Shown here piece by piece: positions 16,270 to 23,999 of a stretch of 64,000 nt of DNA. The DNA lies in contig JAFRCV010000003.1 in assembly GCA_017404205.1 (NCBI GenBank), positions 1 to 64,000 of the forward strand, given 5' to 3'. The translations under genes were made by a program, and so were the position numbers. The notes beneath the pieces were generated by a model. The model was given only the letters and a program-made list of their open reading frames with translations. It searched no databases and had not been told where the DNA came from. The number at the start of each line of letters is the position of its first letter. Within the stretch, counting starts at the first letter, position 1. The stretch comes from Erysipelotrichaceae bacterium (GTDB lineage: Bacteria; Bacillota_I; Bacilli_A; Erysipelotrichales; Erysipelotrichaceae).

Positions 16270-16450
16270 GATTTGGAAAATAAGAGGTTTTGAAGGCAAA
16301 TTCGCTGATGAAGAATTAATTAAAATGATTAAAGAAGGACGCCTTTTAGCCAGTGATTATATAAGCACAAAAGACATGAAAAATTGGATTAAGATAGAAG
16401 ATTCTATTTATCAATTCTATTTACGAAGGGAGAAATATGAAACTATATAA
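16262..16450 (+). CDS. Small GYF_2 (DUF4339)-like protein
   Basis: A 62-residue protein overlapping the gene before it by 8 bases and cysS by 14. The pattern W-x-I-R-G-F-E-G-K-F ... EELIKMIKEGRLLASDYIS ... MKNWIKIED fits a single GYF_2/DUF4339 domain, usually a peptide-binding module. It has no TM segment or extra domain. Overlaps on both sides indicate translational coupling and support it being a real gene despite its size. A role as partner of the membrane HTH protein is a guess. Confidence 0.65.
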   Translation: MNKIWKIRGFEGKFADEELIKMIKEGRLLASDYISTKDMKNWIKIEDSIYQFYLRREKYETI

Positions 16451-17771
16451 TAGCTATTCATTAAAAGAAGAAGAGTTCAAGCCAATTAAAGAAGGCGAAG
16501 TTAGTATGTATGTTTGTGGGCCAACGGTTTATAATCATGCCCATATTGGTAACGCTAGACCAATAGTTGTTTTTGACACATTAAGAAGAGTATTTGAAGC
16601 ATTAAATTATAAAGTTAAATTTGTTTCTAATTTTACGGATGTTGATGACAAAATTATTAATAAAGCATTAGAAGAAGGTGTATCTGAAAAGGAAATAGCT
16701 GAAAGATATATAAAAGCTTACAATGATGTGCGCAACAGTTTAAATATAATTCCAATTGATGTAACTCCAAGAGTTACAGAAACAATGGATGAGATTATTG
16801 ATTTTATTGATAAATTAGTCAAAGAAGGAAACGCTTATGAAGTAGATGGCGACGTATTCTTTTCTGTAGAATCAGATAAAAAGTATGGTGAATTATCTCA
16901 TCAAAAATTAGAAGATTTAGATGCAGGCGCAAGAGTTAATATTGGCGATACAAAAAGAAATCCATTGGATTTCGCGCTATGGAAAAAGACCGACAAAGGA
17001 ATTAAATGGAATTCTCCTTGGGGAGAAGGAAGACCTGGATGGCATACTGAATGTGTTGTCATGATTGGTAAAGAATTTAATGGCGGCATGATTGATATTC
17101 ATGGTGGTGGCAAAGACTTAAAATTCCCACATCATGAAAATGAAATGGCTCAATCAGAATGTGTTAATCATCATCATTTAGCCAACTACTGGATACATAA
17201 TGGCATGCTAGAAACAAAAGGCGGCAAGATGTCTAAGTCTTTAGGAAATACAAGCTGGGCTAAAGATGTAATTAAAGAGTATGGAAGTAATCTTGTCAGA
17301 TGGTTTTTATTAAGTGCTAAATATCGTGATTCATTAATATATGATGATGAAACCTTTAATGCTGCAAAAGTGGAATTAAATAAAATCGAAACAGCTTTAA
17401 AACAAGCAGAAGTTAAAGTTCAAACTAATGGTAAGTGCTTTAGTAATGAATATAATCAAGAAAAGTATCAAGAATTCTTAAGTCAAATGGAAGATGACTT
17501 AAATACACCAAATGCTTATATGGTAATTTTTGATACAGTAAAATTATTAAATCAAGCACTTCGCATGAAAGATATTAATTTTGATGAAGTAAGTAAACAT
17601 TATAATGCAATTAAGAAGATGTTAAATATCTTAGGTATTGATATTGAAGAAGTAAAGATGAGTGAAGATGATTTAAATATTTATCAAAAGTGGAATGATG
17701 CAAAAGCAATAAAAGACTATGAAAATGCTGATAAATACCGTAGTCAATTAATTGAAAAAGGTATCCTTTAA
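16437..17771 (+). CDS. cysS: Cysteinyl-tRNA synthetase
   Basis: A 444-residue class I synthetase. HIGH is present as HIGN (in GPTVYNHAHIGNAR, about residues 27-40) and KMSKS lies near residue 263. Zn ligands are visible in MYVCGP, HTECV and HHENEM. It charges tRNA-Cys. Length is slightly below the usual 460. A strong GGGAG SD lies in the preceding ORF. No T-box leader is present. It is followed immediately by mrnC, the conserved Firmicute order. Confidence 0.98.
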   Translation: MKLYNSYSLKEEEFKPIKEGEVSMYVCGPTVYNHAHIGNARPIVVFDTLRRVFEALNYKVKFVSNFTDVDDKIINKALEEGVSEKEIAERYIKAYNDVRNSLNIIPIDVTPRVTETMDEIIDFIDKLVKEGNAYEVDGDVFFSVESDKKYGELSHQKLEDLDAGARVNIGDTKRNPLDFALWKKTDKGIKWNSPWGEGRPGWHTECVVMIGKEFNGGMIDIHGGGKDLKFPHHENEMAQSECVNHHHLANYWIHNGMLETKGGKMSKSLGNTSWAKDVIKEYGSNLVRWFLLSAKYRDSLIYDDETFNAAKVELNKIETALKQAEVKVQTNGKCFSNEYNQEKYQEFLSQMEDDLNTPNAYMVIFDTVKLLNQALRMKDINFDEVSKHYNAIKKMLNILGIDIEEVKMSEDDLNIYQKWNDAKAIKDYENADKYRSQLIEKGIL

Positions 17772-18155
17772 ATGAATATTAAAGAAATTAGTTCTAATTC
17801 ATTGAGTTTTATTGGCGATGCAGTTTATACATTAAAAGTTCGCGAATTCTTTATAAGCAATCATTATCAAAGCTCTAAAGACTTACAAAAACTATGCAAT
17901 CGCTACAATTGTGCAAGAGGCCAAGCTAAAACATACAATCGCTTGTTGGAAGCAAATTTCTTTACCGAAATAGAAAAAGAGATATTTAAAAGAGGAAGAA
18001 ATCATATTACTCACATTCCAAAAAATGGTGATTTAGATTCCTATAAGGCCGCATCAGGTTTAGAGGCAATAGTTGGCTATTTATATCTAACTGATAATAA
18101 TCGATTAGAAGAATTATTTAAAGAAATATTTAAGGCAGGTATTAATAATGAGTGA
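17772..18155 (+). CDS. mrnC: Mini-ribonuclease 3 (MrnC)
   Basis: A 127-residue RNase III domain protein without a dsRNA-binding domain. LSFIGDAVYTLKVRE carries the catalytic signature, and the later SYKAASGLEAIVGYLYL carries the second acidic motif. MrnC matures 23S rRNA 3' and 5' ends in Firmicutes. The ATG directly follows the cysS stop, and the gene overlaps rlmB by 8 bases. Confidence 0.95.
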   Translation: MNIKEISSNSLSFIGDAVYTLKVREFFISNHYQSSKDLQKLCNRYNCARGQAKTYNRLLEANFFTEIEKEIFKRGRNHITHIPKNGDLDSYKAASGLEAIVGYLYLTDNNRLEELFKEIFKAGINNE

Positions 18156-18846
18156 TATTGTCTATGGCAAAAATAGTTTTGTGGAAGCATTAAACAATAA
18201 GCGTATTAAAAAAGCTTATCTTTTAAACGATAGCTATTTTATCGATCGTTTAAAAAAAGAACATATTGAATATGAAATTGCTAATAAAGCTAAGCTCGAT
18301 TCTTTAACAAGAAGAGGAAATCATCAAGGACTGGTTGCTGAAGTAGAAGAATATAAAACATATGAACTTGAAGATATTGTCAAAGATAGTAATGGTTTAA
18401 TTGTTGTTTTGGATGGTTTAAAAGATCCACATAATTTAGGTGCCATAATTAGAACTTGTGAATGTGCTGGAGTTGATGGCATCATCTACAAAAAACATAA
18501 CAGTGTTAAATTAAATGACACAGTAGCTAAAGTCGCAAGTGGTGCTTTGGAATATGTCAAAGTTGTTGAAGCCACTAATTTAGTTAATACATTAAAAAAA
18601 TTAAAAGAAAAGAATTATTGGATAGTTGGAACTGATGGTAATGCCAAAGATGCATATGACAAGATTGACTACAACATGAACACGGTAATCATCATTGGCT
18701 CGGAAGGTGATGGCATTAGTAGACTTGTAAAAGAAGAATGCGACTTTATGGTCAAAATGCCCATGCTTGGAAAGATCAATTCTTTAAATGCTTCTGTAGC
18801 AGCTGGTATTATGATTTATAATGTCTTGAGTTATAGACAGAAATAA
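18148..18846 (+). CDS. rlmB: 23S rRNA (guanosine-2'-O-)-methyltransferase RlmB (TrmH family)
   Basis: A 232-residue SPOUT methyltransferase. An N-terminal substrate-binding domain (about 1-70, RRGNHQGL) precedes the knot domain with DGLKDPHNLGAIIRTCE, GSEGDGISRLV and NSLNASVA. It 2'-O-methylates a guanosine in 23S rRNA. It is the last gene before an intrinsic terminator. Confidence 0.93.
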   Translation: MSDIVYGKNSFVEALNNKRIKKAYLLNDSYFIDRLKKEHIEYEIANKAKLDSLTRRGNHQGLVAEVEEYKTYELEDIVKDSNGLIVVLDGLKDPHNLGAIIRTCECAGVDGIIYKKHNSVKLNDTVAKVASGALEYVKVVEATNLVNTLKKLKEKNYWIVGTDGNAKDAYDKIDYNMNTVIIIGSEGDGISRLVKEECDFMVKMPMLGKINSLNASVAAGIMIYNVLSYRQK

Positions 18847-18880
18847 ATGTGGAAAAAGTAAAATATATGATAATAAAACG

Positions 18881-18905
18881 AAAGGGACAATGTCCCTTTT
18901 TGTTT
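18881..18905 (+). terminator. Intrinsic terminator after rlmB
   Basis: An 8-bp stem (AAAGGGAC 18881-18888 with GTCCCTTT 18892-18899) followed by TTTGTTT. The sigma-factor ATG lies 13 bases beyond. Confidence 0.88.
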
Positions 18906-18917
18906 AATAATTGAAGC

Positions 18918-19481
18918 ATGAACATTGATGAACTAATCAATAGAGTTAAGACAAACGATGAGTGTGCTTGTAAAGAATTATTTGAGTATTATCGAAAGAT
19001 GATCTATTCAATCATTAATGAGTATGATTTAGATTTTGGTGATTATTCTGTTAACCAAGATGATTTATATCAAGAAGCTTTGATTGGAATCTACGATGCT
19101 TGTAAAGCATATAAATTTGACAAAAATGCTAAGTTTTCAACATTTGCTTATGTTGTAGTTAAAAGAAAAACAAACAAATTTTATTATGAGCAAATAAAAA
19201 GATATGCCAATGAAGCATATTCAATAGATAAAATAGAAAGTATTGATCATAAAGAAGCATTTAAATCAGTTTATGTAGAAGATAATCCAATCGCCTATTA
19301 TAAGAAAGAAGAATTTAAGAAATATATAGATACTTTTAATGAGTTAGATAGACAAATAATAAAACTTAGAATTGAAAATTATTCTTATGATCAGATAGCT
19401 CATATATTAAATATCAATAAAAAGAAAGTAGATAATCGTTTATATAAATTAAAAAAGAAATTTTTAGGAAAAACAAAATAG
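18918..19481 (+). CDS. Sigma-70 family RNA polymerase sigma factor (SigH-like)
   Basis: A 187-residue sigma factor with region 2 (DLYQEALIGIYDACKAY ... FSTFAYVVV, residues about 48-85) and region 4 (FNELDRQIIKLRIENYSYDQIAHILNI, about 140-180); region 3 is absent. Position after rlmB matches Firmicute sigH, though yacP is missing. Its target genes (competence, stress or stationary phase) cannot be read from here; comFA and comFC elsewhere in the window are candidates only by analogy. The ATG lacks an SD; TTTAATAAT lies 6-9 bases upstream, so it may be leaderless. Confidence 0.85.
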   Translation: MNIDELINRVKTNDECACKELFEYYRKMIYSIINEYDLDFGDYSVNQDDLYQEALIGIYDACKAYKFDKNAKFSTFAYVVVKRKTNKFYYEQIKRYANEAYSIDKIESIDHKEAFKSVYVEDNPIAYYKKEEFKKYIDTFNELDRQIIKLRIENYSYDQIAHILNINKKKVDNRLYKLKKKFLGKTK

Positions 19482-19524
19482 CTGTATATGAAAGATATGA
19501 CACATGTTTAATTGAGCTTATTGC

Positions 19525-19553
19525 TTGTAATAGATTAATAATAGGTTTATTAT
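19525..19553 (+). promoter_or_regulatory. Promoter of the FMN riboswitch operon
   Basis: TTGTAA (19525-19530), a 17-base spacer and TATTAT (19548-19553). The expected transcription start near 19560 is the first base of riboswitch helix P1. Confidence 0.65.
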
Positions 19554-19560
19554 AAAGGTG

Positions 19561-19659
19561 TTTTCAGGGCAGGGTTAGATTCCCGACCGGTGGTATACCC
19601 CACGAGTGAACAACGAACTTGTGAAATTCAAGTGGCGACAGTAAAGTCTGGATGGAAGG
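19561..19659 (+). promoter_or_regulatory. FMN riboswitch (RFN element) with SD inside helix P1
   Basis: All RFN core blocks are present: AGGGCAGGGT, GATTCCCGACCGGTGGTA, CCCACGAG, GTGAAATTC, CGACAGTAAAGTCTGGATG. Helix P1 can form between 19561-19565 and 19655-19659. The second strand is part of the ribU SD (AAGGA), so FMN binding would hide the SD. No terminator hairpin is seen, which suggests translational control. Confidence 0.95.
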
Positions 19660-19665
19660 AAATGT

Positions 19666-20262
19666 ATGAAAAAATCTAAAACTAATTTTATTGTATTTGT
19701 TGCGATACTAGGCGCCTTATCAGGAATATTGATGTTTATTAAATTTCCTATTCCAATAGCTCCTAGTTTTTATAAACTTGATTTTTCTGATGCAGCAAGT
19801 TTAATTGGTGGTTTTGCTTTTGGACCATTAGCTTCAATACTTATTAATTTAATTAAAAATATCATTAATCTATTAATTGAAGGGACGACAACGGCCTTTA
19901 TTGGTGAATTGTCAAATTTCATTATGTCTTGTGCACTTACTGTTCCAGCTGCAATCTATTATAAGAAGGAACATACTAAAATAGGTGCTCTAAAAGCTAT
20001 GCTTATAGGTATAGTTTCACTTGTTATTGTAGCTTCAGTGATTAATTATTATGTAGTTATACCTGCATATGTCAATTTGATGAATTTTCCATTAGAAGCA
20101 ATTATTGGAATGGGCAACAAAATATTCCCAGCAGTTAATTCGTTACTGACATTAATATTATTTTGTACAGCTCCATTTAATTTAATTAAAGGAATATTAG
20201 TTTGTTTTATAACTTTCATTTTATATAAAAGAGTTTCATCTCTAATTAATGGCAGTAAATGA
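19666..20262 (+). CDS. ribU: Riboflavin ECF transporter S component RibU
   Basis: A 198-residue membrane protein with six predicted helices. The N-terminal helix, the PSFYKLDFSDAASLIGGFAFGP segment and GELSNFIMS are RibU signatures. It binds riboflavin outside the cell and works with the shared EcfAA'T module, which is not in this window. The FMN riboswitch directly upstream confirms the substrate. Its TGA overlaps the next ATG (ATGA). Confidence 0.95.
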   Translation: MKKSKTNFIVFVAILGALSGILMFIKFPIPIAPSFYKLDFSDAASLIGGFAFGPLASILINLIKNIINLLIEGTTTAFIGELSNFIMSCALTVPAAIYYKKEHTKIGALKAMLIGIVSLVIVASVINYYVVIPAYVNLMNFPLEAIIGMGNKIFPAVNSLLTLILFCTAPFNLIKGILVCFITFILYKRVSSLINGSK

Positions 20263-21155
20263 TTGAAATTCAAGATAAATATATAGGTGAATTTAATAAA
20301 GATATTAAAGAAGTCGCTAGGTGTGAAGATGGTGATATTGTAAAGTTTTATACTAGAGATTGTTTTAATAATGCCATCAAGAATCATCAAGATCGTGGCA
20401 AAGAGAAAAATGAGATTGCCAATCCAGCAACAGGACCTTTATATATTAATGGCTTAAAAGAAAATGATGTTTTAGCTGTTGATATTATTGATATTGAAAT
20501 TGATTCAAAAGGTATATGTTGTACAATGGAAGATGTAGGCATCTTATGGGAAAACTGCGAACTAAGAACAAAAGAATTTGAAATAGAAAATGATTATATT
20601 AGATTCAATGATTTAAAGATTAAGATTAAGCCAATGATTGGTGTTATTGGTTTAGCCCCAAAAGATAAAATAATTTCTACAGAAGATTCCTTTTATTTAG
20701 GTGGTAACATGGACAATCCATTATTAAATAAAGGAACAACTATCTATTTGCCTTGTGAAGTTGATGGTGGTTTATTATCAATTGGTGATCTTCATGCCTT
20801 AATGGGAGATGGAGAAATAGCAGGAGCTGGTATTGAAATAAAAGGTGCAGTAACTGTTAGAGTTAGAATCATTAAAGACTTTAAATTAAACTGGCCGCTT
20901 CTAGAAACAAAAGATGCATATTATGTAAATGCTAATGGAATTGACAGCAACATGGCACTTACTAGAGCTTTTAAGGAGATGCAAAGACTTGTTTCTATAA
21001 CCAAGAATTGGGATTTAAGCGAAAGTGCAATCTATCTTTCTTTAAGGGCTATTGTTTCCAGCAATCAATCATGTATGTCAGTGAATATTGACCATGAAGA
21101 AAGTGGACCAAATTTTAGAGTTGGTGTTTATAAAGATGAAATAAAGATTATTTAA
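20259..21155 (+). CDS. Acetamidase/formamidase family protein
   Basis: A 298-residue member of the FmdA/AmdA family. NPATGPLYINGLKENDVL, GCxxxIP-like turns (IGVIGLAPKD), GGNMDNPLL and HALMGDGEIAGAGIE are family blocks. Members hydrolyse formamide or acetamide to ammonia and an acid. It is coupled to ribU by an ATGA overlap and shares the FMN riboswitch transcript with no terminator between. Why a flavin signal should control an amidase is not obvious. Confidence 0.88.
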   Translation: MIEIQDKYIGEFNKDIKEVARCEDGDIVKFYTRDCFNNAIKNHQDRGKEKNEIANPATGPLYINGLKENDVLAVDIIDIEIDSKGICCTMEDVGILWENCELRTKEFEIENDYIRFNDLKIKIKPMIGVIGLAPKDKIISTEDSFYLGGNMDNPLLNKGTTIYLPCEVDGGLLSIGDLHALMGDGEIAGAGIEIKGAVTVRVRIIKDFKLNWPLLETKDAYYVNANGIDSNMALTRAFKEMQRLVSITKNWDLSESAIYLSLRAIVSSNQSCMSVNIDHEESGPNFRVGVYKDEIKII

Positions 21156-21156
21156 T

Positions 21157-22233
21157 ATGAAAAGACAATGGACAAAAAAGGAAGCATGGGATTGGTATAA
21201 TTCTTTATCTTGGATAAGAGGCTTTAATGGTTATCCATCAAATTGTGTCAATCGTATTGCGATGTGGCAAAGCTATAATCATGAAGAAGTAGCTAAACAA
21301 ATTGAATATGAGTTTTCTTTAGCAGCCAATACGGGTTTTAATGCGGTGAGGGCAATCATCCAATTTGAATGCTGGTATTATGAGCACGATTCATTTATGA
21401 ATAATCTTGAAGAATATTTTTCTTTAGCTGATAAATACGGACTAAAGGTAATGCTTACAATAGGCAATGACTGTTCAGTGCCAAAGGAAGTATTTGAAAA
21501 AGTTAGCTTTGGACCACAAAAAGTTGATTGGGGACATCATGGAGGAAAAAAGATAAATCCTCACGAAGGAATATATGATGCTCCTGGCTATTATTTAATG
21601 GATGAAGAAGAATTTGAACCATATTATTATAAGATGGTTGATGAATTAGGAAGCAAATATGCTAAAGATCCTCGTTTACAAGTCTGGGATATTTTCAATG
21701 AACCTGGAAATGGCAGAAGAGGTAATTTAAGTTTAAAAGCAATGGAAAAGTTCTTTGAAATAATCAGATCACATGATCCGATTGCACCATTAACGGCTGA
21801 TGTATGGAGCTATGATAAAGATTTGTTGCCTAGACTTGAAATAGAAAAAAGAGCTTTAGAATTATCAGATATCATTACTTTCCATTATTATGGATCTTTT
21901 GAAAATATGAAAAAGATTGTCGATAACTTAAGAAAGATATATGATAGGCCATTAATTAATAATGAATGGTTAAATCGCTGTAGCCATAATAACGTTTTAG
22001 ATATTTTTCCTTATTTTTATGAAGAAAAGATTGGTTCATATCATTGGGGATTAATACAAGGGTATAGTCAAACATATGAACCATGGGGAAGATATTTCCA
22101 TCTAAAAGATAAATCTAATTTAGATTTAACCAAGTGGCAGCATGATCTGTATCGTTTTAATGGCTATCCATATGATGAAAAAGAAATAGAATGTATTAAA
22201 TACTATTGTTTAAAAGCTGACCAGGAAAAATAA
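21157..22233 (+). CDS. GH5-like (clan GH-A) glycoside hydrolase, cytosolic
   Basis: A 358-residue TIM-barrel glycosidase. The acid/base Glu lies in WDIFNEPGN (about residue 183) and the likely nucleophile in LINNEWL (about 270). There is no signal peptide, so it would act on an imported or intracellular glycoside. Related proteins are often labelled 1,4-beta-xylanase or cellulase-like, but the substrate is not shown. It begins 1 base after the amidase stop and has no SD, so it is translated from the ribU operon message. Confidence 0.85.
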   Translation: MKRQWTKKEAWDWYNSLSWIRGFNGYPSNCVNRIAMWQSYNHEEVAKQIEYEFSLAANTGFNAVRAIIQFECWYYEHDSFMNNLEEYFSLADKYGLKVMLTIGNDCSVPKEVFEKVSFGPQKVDWGHHGGKKINPHEGIYDAPGYYLMDEEEFEPYYYKMVDELGSKYAKDPRLQVWDIFNEPGNGRRGNLSLKAMEKFFEIIRSHDPIAPLTADVWSYDKDLLPRLEIEKRALELSDIITFHYYGSFENMKKIVDNLRKIYDRPLINNEWLNRCSHNNVLDIFPYFYEEKIGSYHWGLIQGYSQTYEPWGRYFHLKDKSNLDLTKWQHDLYRFNGYPYDEKEIECIKYYCLKADQEK

Positions 22234-22240
22234 AAAACTC

Positions 22241-22270
22241 TTGAAAATGACTTTCAGTTTATGCGATAAT
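22241..22270 (+). promoter_or_regulatory. Promoter of the rplJ-rplL-rpoBC operon
   Basis: TTGAAA (22241-22246), an 18-base spacer and GATAAT (22265-22270) preceded by TGC, an extended -10. It gives a leader of about 130 bases. Confidence 0.75.
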
Positions 22271-22277
22271 AAATAGG

Positions 22278-22380
22278 CATCAATATACCATAGACAGTAA
22301 CGGCATTAGCTTAAAAATGTTACCGAGGTGAATCGAAGATGATTTTTAACCTTTGTCTATGGGCAAAGGTTTTATTTATG
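22278..22380 (+). promoter_or_regulatory. Ribosomal protein L10 leader with competing terminator
   Basis: CATAGAC (22289-22295) pairs with GTCTATG (22355-22361) to close the leader. A terminator stem AACCTTTG/CAAAGGTT (22348-22355 with 22364-22371) ends in TTTATTT. The two overlap, so they exclude each other. This is the L10-leader arrangement, in which L10(L12)4 binding is expected to favour termination. Confidence 0.88.
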
Positions 22381-22407
22381 AGTATAGAGATGTTAGAAAG
22401 AGGGATT

Positions 22408-22992
22408 ATGAATCAAGCTGTATTGAGCGAGAAACAGAATACTGTAAATGAGATCGTTAGTAAGATCAAAGATTCACAGTCAACTGTAATCGTCGAGTAC
22501 CGTGGTCTTAGCGTTGCTGAAGTTACAGAACTTAGAAGAAATTTAAGAGCTGAAGATGTTGACTTCAAAGTTTATAAGAACACAATGGCTGAAAGAGCTG
22601 TAGATGAATGTGGTTTTGATGGCTTAAAAGAATATTTAAGTGGTCCTAATGCCTTAGCATTCTCAAAAGATGCTACAGCACCTGCTAGAATCTTATCTAA
22701 CTTCGCTAAGAAGCACAAAGCCCTAGTATTAAAGAGCGGTATCGTAGAAGGAAAGGAAGTTGGTCTTGAAACATTACAAGAATTAGCTAGCTTACCAAAC
22801 AGAGACGGTATGTTATCAATGTTACTAGGTTGTTTACAATCACCAGTTAGATCATTTGCTTGCATCGTTAAAGCTGTTGCTGATGCTAAAGAATCTGGTG
22901 AATTCAAGGTTGTTGATGCACCTGTTGAAGCATCAAATGAAGCTCCAGTAGAGAGCGAACCTGCTAAAGAAGCAGAGAAAGAAGGAGAATAA
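22408..22992 (+). CDS. rplJ: 50S ribosomal protein L10
   Basis: A 194-residue L10, the base of the ribosomal stalk that carries L7/L12 dimers. The start MNQAVLSEKQ was chosen because a GAGGG SD precedes it; longer frames run into the leader. The N-terminal globular domain (VIVEYRGLSVAEVTELR, FKVYKNTMAERA) is typical. The C-terminus has a Glu/Ala-rich tail (about 160-194) beyond the L12-binding helix, a lineage extension. It is autoregulated by the L10 leader. Confidence 0.96.
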   Translation: MNQAVLSEKQNTVNEIVSKIKDSQSTVIVEYRGLSVAEVTELRRNLRAEDVDFKVYKNTMAERAVDECGFDGLKEYLSGPNALAFSKDATAPARILSNFAKKHKALVLKSGIVEGKEVGLETLQELASLPNRDGMLSMLLGCLQSPVRSFACIVKAVADAKESGEFKVVDAPVEASNEAPVESEPAKEAEKEGE

Positions 22993-22997
22993 TTTAA

Positions 22998-23369
22998 ATG
23001 GCAAACATTACTCATGATGATATTCTAGCTTATCTTGAAGGAGCTAGCATTCTAGAACTTAACGATTTAGTTAAAGCAATCGAAGACAAATTTGGTGTTA
23101 CTGCTGCTGCACCTGTTGCTGTTGCTGCTGCACCTGCTGAAGCAGAAGCTGAAGGACCAAGCGTTGTATCTGTAATTTTAACTTCATTTGGTGAAAGCAA
23201 GACTGCTGTAATTAAAGTTGTAAAAGAAATTACTGGCCTAGGCTTAGTAGAAGCTAAAGGTTTAGTTGATAAGTGTCCAAGTCCTATTAAAGAAAATATT
23301 GGTGTAGAAGAAGCTGAAACAATTAAGAAGAAATTAATGGATGCTGGTGCATCTGTAGATCTTAAATAA
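22998..23369 (+). CDS. rplL: 50S ribosomal protein L7/L12
   Basis: A 123-residue stalk protein. The N-terminal dimerisation domain ([17 protein letters not shown]), an Ala/Pro/Val hinge (about 35-52) and the C-terminal factor-binding domain ([24 protein letters not shown]) are in order. It binds EF-Tu, EF-G and other GTPases. A GGAG SD lies at the end of rplJ. Confidence 0.98.
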   Translation: MANITHDDILAYLEGASILELNDLVKAIEDKFGVTAAAPVAVAAAPAEAEAEGPSVVSVILTSFGESKTAVIKVVKEITGLGLVEAKGLVDKCPSPIKENIGVEEAETIKKKLMDAGASVDLK

Positions 23370-23374
23370 TTAAG

Positions 23375-23965
23375 ATGACTCATTATTACACAGATAATAG
23401 TGATTTGGTTTCTAATCGTAAACAATTTGACTATTATTTTGGTAATGAGAAATTTGTTTTTACTACTGATAATGGCGTTTTCTCTAAAGGAAATGTCGAT
23501 TACGGTAGTTATCTTCTGATAAAGAATACATATAAAAGAAAACTTGGCAAAAGCTTATTAGATTTAGGATGTGGATATGGACCAATAGGCATTATCATTA
23601 AAAGATTCAATAATGATATTAAAACTTATATGGTCGATGTCAATTCTAGAGCTATTGAGCTAGCAAACTTAAATTGTCTTAACAACAAGACAGATATCAA
23701 TGTTTATTTATGTGATGATATTTTAAATCTTGATTTAAGTTTTGATTCAATATTATTAAATCCTCCAATTAGAGCAGGCAAGAAAGTTATTTATGACTTA
23801 TATCATAAAGCATATAAATGCCTAAATGAAGAAGGATCATTATATATTGTAATAGCTAAAAAACAAGGTGCTTTATCAAGCATAAATGAATTAAAAAATA
23901 TATTTAAGAATGTATATGTCTTGGATAAAGATGGTGGTTACCTCGTTATTCAAGCTAGCAAATAG
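23375..23965 (+). CDS. Class I SAM methyltransferase, RsmC/YbxB-like
   Basis: A 196-residue methyltransferase between rplL and rpoB, the position of B. subtilis ybxB. Motif I LLDLGCGYGPIGI (about 66-78) and the catalytic NPPIRAGK (about 128-135) match the RsmC family, which methylates guanine N2 of 16S rRNA. It lacks the duplicated N-terminal domain of E. coli RsmC, as usual in Firmicutes. The exact rRNA target is inferred. Confidence 0.85.
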   Translation: MTHYYTDNSDLVSNRKQFDYYFGNEKFVFTTDNGVFSKGNVDYGSYLLIKNTYKRKLGKSLLDLGCGYGPIGIIIKRFNNDIKTYMVDVNSRAIELANLNCLNNKTDINVYLCDDILNLDLSFDSILLNPPIRAGKKVIYDLYHKAYKCLNEEGSLYIVIAKKQGALSSINELKNIFKNVYVLDKDGGYLVIQASK

Positions 23966-23999
23966 TTTTCTACACATTTAATAGGAAAGGACGGCGTTA

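Noticed and set aside
22339-22407. Extended N-terminus of RplJ
   Set aside because: It runs through the L10-leader terminator, has no SD, and the peptide is unlike any L10.
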